Virus record (IMG/VR): IMGVR_UViG_3300046535_001151 | Span: 1 to 64,000 of that record | Reading direction: 5' to 3' (one strand) | Source of the DNA: a virus | DNA length: 64,000 nt | In this document: positions 50,946-60,058 of the stretch, in pieces | Layout: each line of letters opens with the position of its first letter | Position numbering within the stretch: the first letter of the stretch is position 1 | Made by a program: the position numbers and the translations under genes | Notes under the pieces: generated by a model | Database searches by the model: none | Seen by the model: the letters and a program-made list of their open reading frames with translations, nothing else | What the model was told of the DNA's origin: nothing

Positions 50946-53937
50946 CGCCTGCGCCGGCTGTGTCCTCGCCGACAGCGGGAAGGGCTATGCCCCGGCAGAC
51001 GGACCCGACACCTCTCCACTCCTGCTGGTGGGAGAAGCCCTCGGCGCGACTGAAGCGGCAGTGGGGAAGCCGTTCGTCGGTGATGCCGGATCCATGCTCG
51101 CTCGCCTGTTCAAGATGCTCGGCTGGGAGCGAGAGCACCTCCGGATAGACAACAGTATTCGTTGCCGCCCACCTAATGATTGGTTGGAAGGGGCTCCGTG
51201 GCAGTATGCCGCCCTCGATGCCTGTGCCCCCTACCTGAACGACAGCCTCGCGAGTCCGTATCTGAAGGTGGTCGTCCCAATGGGCACCACAGCCATCAAA
51301 CGGGTCATGCGGATCAGCGGGAAGAAGATCGGCCCGAACAACTTCCATGGCACGGTGACGAGAGATCCGCTCGACCGCTTCTGGATCGTCCCGACCTTCC
51401 ACCCCTCCTACCTCCAGCGTGGGGCTCACAATCTGATAGGTACAGTCCTCTGGGATCTGCAGCAGGCATTCAAGGCGATCACAGACAACCCTCCACCCGA
51501 TCCCGCGTCCATCGTCTGCGATCCTCCGCTCGAGTGGTTCACCGCTTGGGTCGATCTGGTCATCGCCGCTCGCCAGCAGGATCCTGCCGCCTATCCGATC
51601 TCCTCCGACATCGAGACCCCGGACAAGGCTGGTGGGCAGGATGAAGGGGAGATCTCCTCCGACGATCGCAGCTTCACGATCCTCCGGTGGAATGTGAGCT
51701 GTCACCAGGATGAAGGGATCACGGTTCCGTTCCAAGGTCCGTACATCGACGAGTTGATCCGTCTCCATCAGTCTCCCGGCCCGATCTGGGGCTGGAACTT
51801 CACCGGCTACGACTTCGAGAGAGCCGTCGCAGCAGGCGTGATGAAGGCGGAGGACTTCCACAAGGTCCTCGATCTGATGTGGGTAGCCCACCAGCTCCAG
51901 TCAGACGTCCCGAGAGGGTTAGGTTTCTGGGCGCCGTTCTATTCCAGCTTCGGCCCATGGAAACACCTCGCGGATTCAGAGCCTGCTCGCTACGCTGCCA
52001 TCGACGGCTTCCAGACCCACCGAGTCGGATTCGGCCTGCTGCGCGATCATCAAAAGTTGGGTACCTGGCCCACCGTGGCTCGGCATGTCCACCAGCTCCA
52101 CCACCTCGTCCTGAAGCCAGCCCAGATCATCGGCGTGAAAGTCGACCGTGAGCGGCTGACCCTCTTTAAGTCCACTTTATCGGACAAAGCGACCACCCTG
52201 TTGAACAAGCTCCAAGAGTCCTATCCCGACGGCCTCCGTAACCTGACCCCCAAGCAGGGTCTCGTGTCTCGTCCCAAGGAGAATGTCCTCCATGTCAAAG
52301 CCTCAGCCTTCACACGCAAAGGGAAGAAGCGGAAGGGGAAGGACGTCACCGACCTCAAACTCGATCTCTATCGGCAAGCCGTCGTGGTCGAGCGTGAACT
52401 TGTCCGAGAAGTTCGCTGCTGCGAAAGCTGCGGTGGTGTGGGCGTGCATACGAAGCATCGATGCAAAGATCGATCGCTTGTCCCGGCAACGGTCCTCCGC
52501 CTTGAGACGGTTACTCGCTATTTCTGGTCGGAGCCGTTCAACCCGGACAGCTGGCAACAGGTCCTGAACTACATCAAGTTCAAGAAGCATCAGCCCGGGA
52601 AGGCCAAGAAGACCAAGAAGGATTCGACCGACCGAGAAACCCTGGACAGGCTGTCACGAACCGGCGATCCCCTCTACCTCACCCTGCTGGACTACCGCGC
52701 CGTGATCAAAGTGAAGGGCACCTATGTCGAAGGCACCGAACGGAGAATGGATGATGAGGGACGAATCCATCCCGAACCTACGTTCAAGCCGTCCACCTCA
52801 AGGCTGTCCTATGTCAACCCTAACATTACGAATGTCATTACCCGGGTCCGTGAGGGACGTGAGAATCTGGCCGCAGGCTTCCGTCGGTGTCTTGTGGCTA
52901 GTCCGGGATGTCGACTGTTGGAAGTGGACTTTGGGGGAAGCGAACAGGTGGATGTTGGGTGGTACTCCCGTGACCCGAATCACATCCGTCTGGCTCGGTT
53001 GGGGATCCATGCCGGTCTCGCCAGCCACGTCCTGAAGCGGCCCTACGACCCAAGCTGGAGTCCGGAGGTCCTCGGGGCCTACTTCAAGGAGATCAAGCAG
53101 GCCGAGGATGAGAAGACCCAGGCGGTCTATGAACGATCCAAACGGTTCGTCCACGGCTTCAGCTACGGCCTGACGATCCCCGGCATGGTCCTTCAATTCC
53201 CGGAGACCTTCCCGAACCACAAGGTGGCGGAGGAATACGCTGATATCTTCCGGTCGATGGCCCCGAAGATTCCCGCGTGGCAGCGACAGGTCAGGGAGCG
53301 GGCCTTCAAGCAGCATTATCTCGGTGGACCGGGCGATCATCCCTTCGGGTACAAACATTGGTTCTGGTCGGTCTTCACCTACAAGAAGATCACCGCGGGG
53401 CAGTACTGGGCGATCGTCCAGAAGATGAAGCGGAAGGGGATCGAAGAAGGCGATTCTCCGGTGGCGGTGATCAACGGGCAGTACTTCCGGATCAACCTTG
53501 GTGAGGATGCCAAACGGTGTGTGGCGTTCTACCCCCAGTCCACTACCGCGGGGAAGCTCAAGGAAGCGATGCTGCGGTTATTCGATCCTGAACAGCCTGC
53601 GTACATCGGAGATGTCTACTTCGGCAAGACCCCCCTCCGCGCTCCAATCCACGATTCCCTGCTGCTCGAGATTCCCACCAAGGTGTTCGATCTCACCGCG
53701 AGTATCGTCGTGCAGGAGATGCAGCGACCGCTGACCATGATGCCGTGTCCAGAGGAATGGCAGCTCGGACCCTACCTCTCGACTGGGGTCTCGGTGAAGG
53801 TCGGGACCGATGGGGGTGACTGGGCGAGTCTCTCTACGATTGCGGTGACCGAACTTGGAGTGGGCAGTGATGTGCTGACCACTGCCGCGGTGGGGGATGA
53901 AGAGGAAGTCGCTGACCTTGGTCGGGAGGTGGCTTAG
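50929..53937 (+). CDS. Uracil-DNA glycosylase fused to family A DNA polymerase
   Basis: The protein is 1002 aa. Residues 1 to about 190 form a family 4-type uracil-DNA glycosylase: C8/C11, C79 and C99 as iron-sulphur ligands, GEALGATE at 35-42 and HPSYLQRG at 158-165. Residues about 220-370 form a 3'-5' exonuclease with D227/E229, D295 and D359. The polymerase follows: motif A D667 (LLEVDFGGSEQ), motif B K738 with FVHGFSYG, and motif C H908/D909 (PIHDSLLLEI). Motif B has His742 where E. coli Pol I has Phe762. It is the phage replicative polymerase with built-in uracil surveillance. Confidence 0.9.
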   Translation: MLLKPSACAGCVLADSGKGYAPADGPDTSPLLLVGEALGATEAAVGKPFVGDAGSMLARLFKMLGWEREHLRIDNSIRCRPPNDWLEGAPWQYAALDACAPYLNDSLASPYLKVVVPMGTTAIKRVMRISGKKIGPNNFHGTVTRDPLDRFWIVPTFHPSYLQRGAHNLIGTVLWDLQQAFKAITDNPPPDPASIVCDPPLEWFTAWVDLVIAARQQDPAAYPISSDIETPDKAGGQDEGEISSDDRSFTILRWNVSCHQDEGITVPFQGPYIDELIRLHQSPGPIWGWNFTGYDFERAVAAGVMKAEDFHKVLDLMWVAHQLQSDVPRGLGFWAPFYSSFGPWKHLADSEPARYAAIDGFQTHRVGFGLLRDHQKLGTWPTVARHVHQLHHLVLKPAQIIGVKVDRERLTLFKSTLSDKATTLLNKLQESYPDGLRNLTPKQGLVSRPKENVLHVKASAFTRKGKKRKGKDVTDLKLDLYRQAVVVERELVREVRCCESCGGVGVHTKHRCKDRSLVPATVLRLETVTRYFWSEPFNPDSWQQVLNYIKFKKHQPGKAKKTKKDSTDRETLDRLSRTGDPLYLTLLDYRAVIKVKGTYVEGTERRMDDEGRIHPEPTFKPSTSRLSYVNPNITNVITRVREGRENLAAGFRRCLVASPGCRLLEVDFGGSEQVDVGWYSRDPNHIRLARLGIHAGLASHVLKRPYDPSWSPEVLGAYFKEIKQAEDEKTQAVYERSKRFVHGFSYGLTIPGMVLQFPETFPNHKVAEEYADIFRSMAPKIPAWQRQVRERAFKQHYLGGPGDHPFGYKHWFWSVFTYKKITAGQYWAIVQKMKRKGIEEGDSPVAVINGQYFRINLGEDAKRCVAFYPQSTTAGKLKEAMLRLFDPEQPAYIGDVYFGKTPLRAPIHDSLLLEIPTKVFDLTASIVVQEMQRPLTMMPCPEEWQLGPYLSTGVSVKVGTDGGDWASLSTIAVTELGVGSDVLTTAAVGDEEEVADLGREVA

Positions 53938-56270
53938 GGAACCGAGGCTTGAACAGTCGTCGGCTTCGGTGGAGGACCGACAGGCTGCGCCGGTTCCTCA
54001 CTTCGACCAGGAAATACGAGTCGTCCTAGATCCGCCAGCGCCATCCCCGGCTCCGGTCCCGTCAGCGCCTTGATCAACCACTGGGTTCGCTGTGGGGTAT
54101 AGGCTGCCCACTGTGTGAGATCGGCGATTCTCGGTCCCTTCAAGATGGATCGGGTGACCGCGCCAACCTTGGTAATCGGGTGTCCTGGCACAAGCAGCCC
54201 GTAGGCAATATCGCGTGTCGCTGTAGCCGCACTCGGAGCAGTCGCAATCGTCGATCCCTCAAAGGCTTGCTTCTGTGCCGCAGCACCTACCTCAAACGCC
54301 TTCTTCTCGGTTGCCGCTGCGAGTTCTTTCTGTTGGAGCGACTGGAATGCCTCGCCGATTTGTTTCAGATTCCCCCAGACCGTCTGCCCTGCAGGATCCC
54401 CATACATGGTCTTGATAAACTCCTGCCCATTACCCGATCCTTCCATCTTCTGCATCTCTGCAATCATCTTCTCCGGGCCGAGCCGCACGAGTTTCTCATG
54501 GGTCCAGGATGCCCGCAGTGCATTCCACGCGGCCTCCCCCTGTTGGGCACCCGCCTCGGCTCCCTGCTTCGGGACATCGACTGTGAGATTCTTCAGGAGC
54601 CTTGCCTGCGTTGGGTGCTGCCAGTCAATCTTCCGTATCACGACCTCGGGATCATCAAGGATGGCCTTGTGGAGCTTCGGCGTGACACCCTTCTCGTAGA
54701 GCTTCGCGACCTGTGCATAGTCCGAGGTGGCTTGGTTGTAGGGTTCGTGAGCTGCCATGAGATCCCGTAGGGTGACTCTGAACCCCTTGGTAATCTGCTG
54801 CACCTGTTTCTTGGCCGGTGAGTCCCAGTTCACTGCCTCGTCGAGGAGCCGCTTCATCTTGTGGGCATCGTCGAACTCAATATGAGGATTCTCGGTAATC
54901 TTCTGATAAATGTCAGAGAGGACACCGGGGAGCGGATGATCGGGTCCGGTGGACTGCGCAAGGAGATCCTTGAGTTCAGCCGGTGTGAGCGCACCCGATG
55001 TGCTCTTCCGCGTGGCCAAGTCTGACTTGATCCCACTTTCGGCTACAGGTTCCGACGCCTGTGCCACGGTCTCGAGTGCGGCCGGTTCGTGGCTCGCCAT
55101 CGGCGTGATCTGATTGGAGAGTTCTTCTGCCCGCTTGACGAGAGGAGCGGTAGGCAGCCGCGGGCCAGACTGTGCGGTCGCTAGTACGTTCTTCCCCAGT
55201 TGATCCTTGACATCCTTCGCCGGACCCTGTGCTACGCCCTCGACCATCTGTCCCGCACGACTTGGGGTAACAGGAGACTGTGTCGCCGCCAACCGAGATC
55301 TCGCAGCCGTAGTATCCGACGCGGCGACGTCGATAGCCTTGTTGAGTTCCCCTCGCATGTTACTGTGTGCAGCAAAGAGACCCTCTCGGACCTTGTTGCC
55401 AATACCAGAGGCCGCAATGCGTCGACCGAAGGCTTGTCCAACCCCAGTTATCAGTTGTCCCGTCGCGTCGTAGTACATCTGCCGACGTCCAGCGGATTGA
55501 ATAGTTGGCCAGTCTCGGGCTCCAGAGGCTGCGGTCTGTGTCGCTCCTCCCACATAGGCCCCGACGAGCGGCACCGCAGCGGTATAGGCGCGACTGATGA
55601 GGGCGGGGAGTTCCAGTTCAGGGGCCACCATCGTGGCGGCGGCTGCTCCTACCATCCCGCCCAGCATCTCGTGATCGGGTGACGGCGTGAGGGCGGTGGA
55701 GGCGTCCTGCTGAGCAGCAGCGGTTCGGGGATCAGTCGCCGATGCTGGATGGGCAAACTTGGAGACGAGATCCGTGATCTTGCTGGTTAGGGAACTTGAG
55801 GGCGGTCGGGTCGTCGAGGAGGGCGTCGAGGGTGGCGCGATCGACGAAGGCGTATGGGACGGTGCTGGCGGTGGTGGAGCAGTCGTCGTTCCACCTTGGT
55901 AGGTTTTCAGTTTCCCCAGTACACCCGGAATGTAATTGTTCGCGGTCGACGCAGGAGGCGTAGTTGCCCGTCCCTCGCCAGCGTTGTAGGCCGCGAGCGT
56001 CTTGGACACATCTCCCTTGTACTGATCCATGAGGAAGCGGAGATGCTGCACGCCCCCACGAATGTTCTGTCCGGCGTTAGACGGATCCACCCCGTAATGC
56101 TTCGCGGTGTTCGGCATCAACTGCATGACGCCGAGTTCGCCCGAGGTGCCTACTTTCGTCGGATCGAAACTGGATTCCTGATCAGCGACCGCGAGGGCGA
56201 GGGCGGGATCGACACCCTGCCGTGTCGCTTCCTGACGAATGGCGTCTTGGACGGAGGGATCCTGCGGCAT
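53934..56270 (-). CDS. Ejection protein with N-terminal lytic transglycosylase domain
   Basis: The protein is 778 aa. Residues 1 to about 125 are an SLT domain: E32 in ADQESSFDP (catalytic Glu), GVMQLMPNT at 47-55 and AAYNAGEG at 93-100. A Pro/Ser/Thr linker (about 130-165) leads to a long Ala-rich helical body with one hydrophobic stretch near 215 (MLGGMVGAAAATMVAP). Such proteins are carried in the virion, open the peptidoglycan and help DNA cross it. Its stop overlaps the polymerase stop on the other strand. Confidence 0.84.
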   Translation of the reverse strand: MPQDPSVQDAIRQEATRQGVDPALALAVADQESSFDPTKVGTSGELGVMQLMPNTAKHYGVDPSNAGQNIRGGVQHLRFLMDQYKGDVSKTLAAYNAGEGRATTPPASTANNYIPGVLGKLKTYQGGTTTAPPPPAPSHTPSSIAPPSTPSSTTRPPSSSLTSKITDLVSKFAHPASATDPRTAAAQQDASTALTPSPDHEMLGGMVGAAAATMVAPELELPALISRAYTAAVPLVGAYVGGATQTAASGARDWPTIQSAGRRQMYYDATGQLITGVGQAFGRRIAASGIGNKVREGLFAAHSNMRGELNKAIDVAASDTTAARSRLAATQSPVTPSRAGQMVEGVAQGPAKDVKDQLGKNVLATAQSGPRLPTAPLVKRAEELSNQITPMASHEPAALETVAQASEPVAESGIKSDLATRKSTSGALTPAELKDLLAQSTGPDHPLPGVLSDIYQKITENPHIEFDDAHKMKRLLDEAVNWDSPAKKQVQQITKGFRVTLRDLMAAHEPYNQATSDYAQVAKLYEKGVTPKLHKAILDDPEVVIRKIDWQHPTQARLLKNLTVDVPKQGAEAGAQQGEAAWNALRASWTHEKLVRLGPEKMIAEMQKMEGSGNGQEFIKTMYGDPAGQTVWGNLKQIGEAFQSLQQKELAAATEKKAFEVGAAAQKQAFEGSTIATAPSAATATRDIAYGLLVPGHPITKVGAVTRSILKGPRIADLTQWAAYTPQRTQWLIKALTGPEPGMALADLGRLVFPGRSEEPAQPVGPPPKPTTVQASVP

Positions 56271-56273
56271 ACG

Positions 56274-58313
56274 CTACTGCAGGGGCTTGATCTTGTAGCC
56301 GCCCTGTGGACCGAGCGTGGGATCCCAGTACGCCTCACCGGGGCCTGCGGTCTCCACCGTCTTGGCTCCAGCAGGCGTTGAGGTAGCGGGGGATGTCCGA
56401 GCGGGAGGTGGAGTGGCCCCGTGTGAGGAGGCAGGACTCACCCCGGTCGCGGTCTGTTGAATATCCCGGAGGAAGGCGGCATTCGCATCCCGCAGCCCGA
56501 CCAGCTTCTGGTACATCTGGGCCGGCGAGTCGAACCCACCCTCATCGCCTTCCTTGAGTTGGGACAGCGCCGAGACCCGATCCGCATTCAGCCCGGGCAC
56601 GTTGTGGGCGAACATGATCTGCCGACCCGAGGGCAATCGAGGGGTGTGCTGACGGCGATCCGCATAGATCCGCTGCGACCGGCTGGCCCCACCCAAGTTG
56701 GACGAGGCCGACTGCTGGAGACCCGCGAGGTCTGGGAGTTGAGCCGCGGCCAGCGCAATCGGATTCCCTTCGGTTCCGGATCGATACTTCTCGACCAGCT
56801 TCATCGTGCCTTCGAGCGAGGTGTCGTTCTTGAACGGCTCGAGAGCGGCGAGGGCAGCGGTGATGTTGTCGTTCATCGACTCGGTACGGGAGATCGCGGT
56901 CTGCACCGAGGCTGGCACAGGCTTCCCGGTTTCTCGCGACTGCCCTGCCATCTCAGGAGGCGCCCCAGCCAGGGTACGTGCACGGAGTCCAGCCGGCTTG
57001 GTCGGTGTAGCCGTGGGAGCCGTGGGAGCCGCTGTCGGTGCTGCGGTCGTGATCGGCGCTGCTCCACCGCTGCTCGGCGCTGCTCCTGCGGGTGCGGGTG
57101 GTGGAGTCGCAGGGGCTCCAGCCTGAGCCGGTGGAGGGGTGGCGCCGGGAGCCGTGGGGGCTGCTCCTTCATCTGGGAGTGGAGCCGCGGTACCCTGCAG
57201 CAACTGTTCACCCAGCGTCAGGACCTGATCCACCGTGCCATTCGGCAACATCCCCCGAGCCGCACTGAGAGCTTGGTTATTCGTAAGCTGGCCCTTCTGC
57301 TGGGCAACCAACGCGAGCGTGTGCTGCTGCTGCCCCTGACTCAGCCGACCAAACGGCTTGTGGTAGGTGGCCTGTGCCACCGACTCGTTACTGACCCCGT
57401 AGGTCTGATTCGCGGTCGCCGACTTCGGACGGAATCCCGGGATCGGCTGACCGTTCGCATCCTCATACTGGTTGGTGAACTTGTTGAAGCTCCCGAAGCG
57501 CAGCTCCACATTCCCGTCAGGAGTGGTCACCTCGCCCTGAATTGACTGGTAGGGGGCGGCAGCAGATCCACGATACTGGCGTTGGAGGAGGGCCAAGGCT
57601 TCCGGCCGGCTCATCCCCGCGGCGACCATGCCCGCGACCTTCCCCTCGACATCCCCCGACTGCACCGCGATCGCATGCTTCTTGGCAGCCTCTTCAGCGG
57701 TGTCAAAAATCTGACGTGGATGGCTCCCTGTGACAAAGCTCGGACTGGGCGGTCCCTGCAACCCGGGAGGCGCCACCGCCGGCTGTGAACGCGGAAAGAC
57801 CCCCGACTGTCCACTCACCACCGGCGGTGATCCCGGCACAGTCTGGGTCCCTGTGGTCACCGGAGGCGGTCCACCCTGCACAGGAGACGTCGCAGACTGA
57901 GCCGAGGGCGCTGGAGGAGGCAGCGCCGTCACCGTGGCCTGCGGGGTGCCGATCGGTCCTTCGACCTTCCCGGGCAGGCTCCGCTCGATCGGGAGTTCAG
58001 GACTACGAGGTCCGGGTGTGGAGGAGGTCTCCTGCACCGGCGTCGAGATATATTGCTGCAGCTGCTGGTAGAGCGGACTCTTCTGCCGCTCGCCCATCCA
58101 GCCCCTCAGCCCACCGGCCTTCTTCCCCGGCAGCGCGGATTCGAACAGGCCACTGAGGGCCATCGACTGGACATGGGGGTCGGAGGAGTTCAGGAGGGCT
58201 TCGTAGATCTTCCCTTCCTTGTCCCGAGACTGGATGTCATCCTGCCGGTTCCGTTCCTCGACATACCGCTGCCGACCCACGAAGCCCGGGACGAGTTCGT
58301 CGAGGAAGCTCAT
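56274..58313 (-). CDS. Large internal virion protein, Pro/Ala-rich
   Basis: I chose ATG 58313 (ATGA overlap), giving 679 aa. The opening MSFLDELVPGFVGRQRYVEE and early helices are followed by a long Pro/Ala/Thr-rich region (residues about 95-200 and 400-470) and helical domains. No enzymatic motif is visible. Position between two internal virion-type genes suggests an ejection protein that is packed in the head and enters the host with DNA. Confidence 0.68.
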   Translation of the reverse strand: MSFLDELVPGFVGRQRYVEERNRQDDIQSRDKEGKIYEALLNSSDPHVQSMALSGLFESALPGKKAGGLRGWMGERQKSPLYQQLQQYISTPVQETSSTPGPRSPELPIERSLPGKVEGPIGTPQATVTALPPPAPSAQSATSPVQGGPPPVTTGTQTVPGSPPVVSGQSGVFPRSQPAVAPPGLQGPPSPSFVTGSHPRQIFDTAEEAAKKHAIAVQSGDVEGKVAGMVAAGMSRPEALALLQRQYRGSAAAPYQSIQGEVTTPDGNVELRFGSFNKFTNQYEDANGQPIPGFRPKSATANQTYGVSNESVAQATYHKPFGRLSQGQQQHTLALVAQQKGQLTNNQALSAARGMLPNGTVDQVLTLGEQLLQGTAAPLPDEGAAPTAPGATPPPAQAGAPATPPPAPAGAAPSSGGAAPITTAAPTAAPTAPTATPTKPAGLRARTLAGAPPEMAGQSRETGKPVPASVQTAISRTESMNDNITAALAALEPFKNDTSLEGTMKLVEKYRSGTEGNPIALAAAQLPDLAGLQQSASSNLGGASRSQRIYADRRQHTPRLPSGRQIMFAHNVPGLNADRVSALSQLKEGDEGGFDSPAQMYQKLVGLRDANAAFLRDIQQTATGVSPASSHGATPPPARTSPATSTPAGAKTVETAGPGEAYWDPTLGPQGGYKIKPLQ

Positions 58314-59014
58314 CAGCCTTCCATGGGGTTGGGGTTGGCGTATTGGGGGTAGCCTGAACCGACCGGGACATACCCGCCGCTGTTCCATGTCCCATTGGGA
58401 GAGGCAGAAGGTTTGTTCCGGTTCCCGATCCCATTGAGAATATCGAACAGCATCGACCCGACCGCCTGCCCGTTGCCCGATCCCTGCTGCGAGATGAACC
58501 GCTGCTGCTGGAGCCGTTCGCCCATGATCCCGCCGTAGGTCCCCGCCGCGCCACTCAACCCAGCGAATCCATGCCCCCGCTCAGCCTCACCCAGATCCCC
58601 GAGTGCTGCCGCCGCCATCGGTTGGACACCCATGGTCAGGTGGGCCACATCGCCAGCCCGAGACCGTGAGAGATTCGCCTTGGCGAGATCCCTGACCGCC
58701 CCTTGCACCCCCGACCGTTCCAGACTCCGGCCGGCGCCAGCATACTGATCGTTGATGGCCTTCCTCGGTCCCGCCGTGGCCTCGGCCATCTGGGAGCGAT
58801 TCCCCCGGAGCAGGGTGTCGTAGTAGCTCCCGGCATGCTGGACCAGCGGAGTGCCAATGTCGAAGGCTTGATTGGCCCGCTTCTCCTGTGAGGCCGCGAT
58901 CCCCTCGGAGTTGGCGGTGGCGGCATTCAGGGCGCCTTGGGCCTTGTGCTGCTGGTAGGCATTGACGCCCATCCCCACCGCCGAGACAATCGCCGGAATC
59001 GCAATCGCCGGCAT
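58313..59014 (-). CDS. Internal virion protein, T7 gp14-like in type
   Basis: I chose ATG 59014 (ATGA overlap), giving 233 aa. The first 20 residues are hydrophobic (PAIAIPAIVSAVGMGVNAYQ), followed by a long helix rich in Ala, Gln and Asn (KAQGALNAATANSEGIAASQ) and a Gly-rich C-terminus. This is the composition of small ejection proteins such as T7 gp14, which form the outer-membrane part of the channel. The relation is by type, not by alignment. Confidence 0.66.
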   Translation of the reverse strand: MPAIAIPAIVSAVGMGVNAYQQHKAQGALNAATANSEGIAASQEKRANQAFDIGTPLVQHAGSYYDTLLRGNRSQMAEATAGPRKAINDQYAGAGRSLERSGVQGAVRDLAKANLSRSRAGDVAHLTMGVQPMAAAALGDLGEAERGHGFAGLSGAAGTYGGIMGERLQQQRFISQQGSGNGQAVGSMLFDILNGIGNRNKPSASPNGTWNSGGYVPVGSGYPQYANPNPMEG

Positions 59015-59415
59015 CAGCGAGACTCCGGCACCGGAAACACCCACGTCTGCCCCGGCACAGGCGTGCCCCCGATGTGCTCGAGCAGCTGATCAATCTGTGG
59101 ATCCACCGACTGGGTCAGGACATTCCGCACCCCGGCCTGCTGAAGGTGCTGCACCATCGCCGTGAACAGCAACCGGCTCACGCCGCCCTTGCCCCGGTGA
59201 TCGGGATGTTCCCACAAGCCTTCGACATGGTCGGTGAGCATCCGGGCCCAGCAGCCGATGATCTCCCCGTCCTGTTCCACCACGAGGACCCAGGTGAGGA
59301 TCGGGGCGGTGATGTCGGCGAGATAGGCCAGTTCGGTGCCACGGAGCTTGGCCCATTCCGCTTGGGGGAGTTCGCGGGCGGTCAGCGCGGTGGCGACCTC
59401 GGGCATGGGGGCCAT
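59014..59415 (-). CDS. GNAT acetyltransferase-like protein
   Basis: I chose ATG 59415, giving 133 aa; another ATG lies three codons later. GNAT motif A is VEGLWEHPDHRGKGGVSRLL with HRGKGG for coenzyme A pyrophosphate binding; ILTWVLVVEQDGEIIGCWAR is the preceding strand pair and VLTQSVDPQI follows. It would transfer an acetyl group to an unknown amine. GNAT genes amid virion genes occur in several podoviruses; a role in modifying virion or host proteins is possible. Confidence 0.78.
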   Translation of the reverse strand: MAPMPEVATALTARELPQAEWAKLRGTELAYLADITAPILTWVLVVEQDGEIIGCWARMLTDHVEGLWEHPDHRGKGGVSRLLFTAMVQHLQQAGVRNVLTQSVDPQIDQLLEHIGGTPVPGQTWVFPVPESR

Positions 59416-59416
59416 T

Positions 59417-60058
59417 CTAGCAGGGAAGAGCCGGGTCGGTGGCAATATGATACCGGTCTGGGGTCACGAAGCCGTCATCGACCCACTGCGGGGTGTTGTT
59501 CCCGCCCGGACCCGCATCCCCTAGCACTTTGAAAATGTGTCCATCGGGATAGCAGACCCGTGAGATCGAGTAGGTTTCCCCACCGCAGGTATAGATGTTG
59601 TCGCCACTGCCCTTCAGCAGGAGCCCGAGGGGGAAGGGGGTGCCGTTGATCACCTCCGCATTGAGCGCCCACGCCACCCGCTGGACGAACTTGAAGATGG
59701 TTCCGGCACTGGTCGTATCCACCGGAGTCGCCGCCTGTACCACGAGGACCGTGTCGGCGTAGTGATCGGGAATCGTCATCGATCCAGGCGGCGGTGGGAG
59801 CTGGCCTCCACCAGGGGTGACCGTGGTGGACTTCTTCGCTGCGGCCAGTTCGACCCGTCGGATATTCACGTTGTTCGTGGCGACTCCAGCCTGTACCTGC
59901 TGGAGGGCGGACTGGAGCTGGGTGATGGTCGTGGCCTGATCCGCGATCGTGGCGTTGTTGGTGTCGAAGAGATCGGTGTGGCGGTGGAGCTGATCCCAGA
60001 TCGCCCGGAGATTCTCGGGGCTGGGTTCGGTGTTGTAGTAGCGGCCCTTCTTCGCCAC
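59417..60058 (-). CDS. Virion protein with coiled-coil N-terminus, 213 aa
   Basis: The start is a GTG overlapping the TAG of the giant gene. Residues 15-75 form a coil (NLRAIWDQLHRHTDLFDTNN, ATTITQLQSALQQVQAGVAT), residues about 80-95 are a Pro/Gly linker, and the rest is beta (TIFKFVQRVAWALNAEVING, YTCGGETYSIS). It resembles short tail-fibre or fibre-connector proteins with a trimeric coil. No receptor motif is known. Confidence 0.65.
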   Translation of the reverse strand: MAKKGRYYNTEPSPENLRAIWDQLHRHTDLFDTNNATIADQATTITQLQSALQQVQAGVATNNVNIRRVELAAAKKSTTVTPGGGQLPPPPGSMTIPDHYADTVLVVQAATPVDTTSAGTIFKFVQRVAWALNAEVINGTPFPLGLLLKGSGDNIYTCGGETYSISRVCYPDGHIFKVLGDAGPGGNNTPQWVDDGFVTPDRYHIATDPALPC

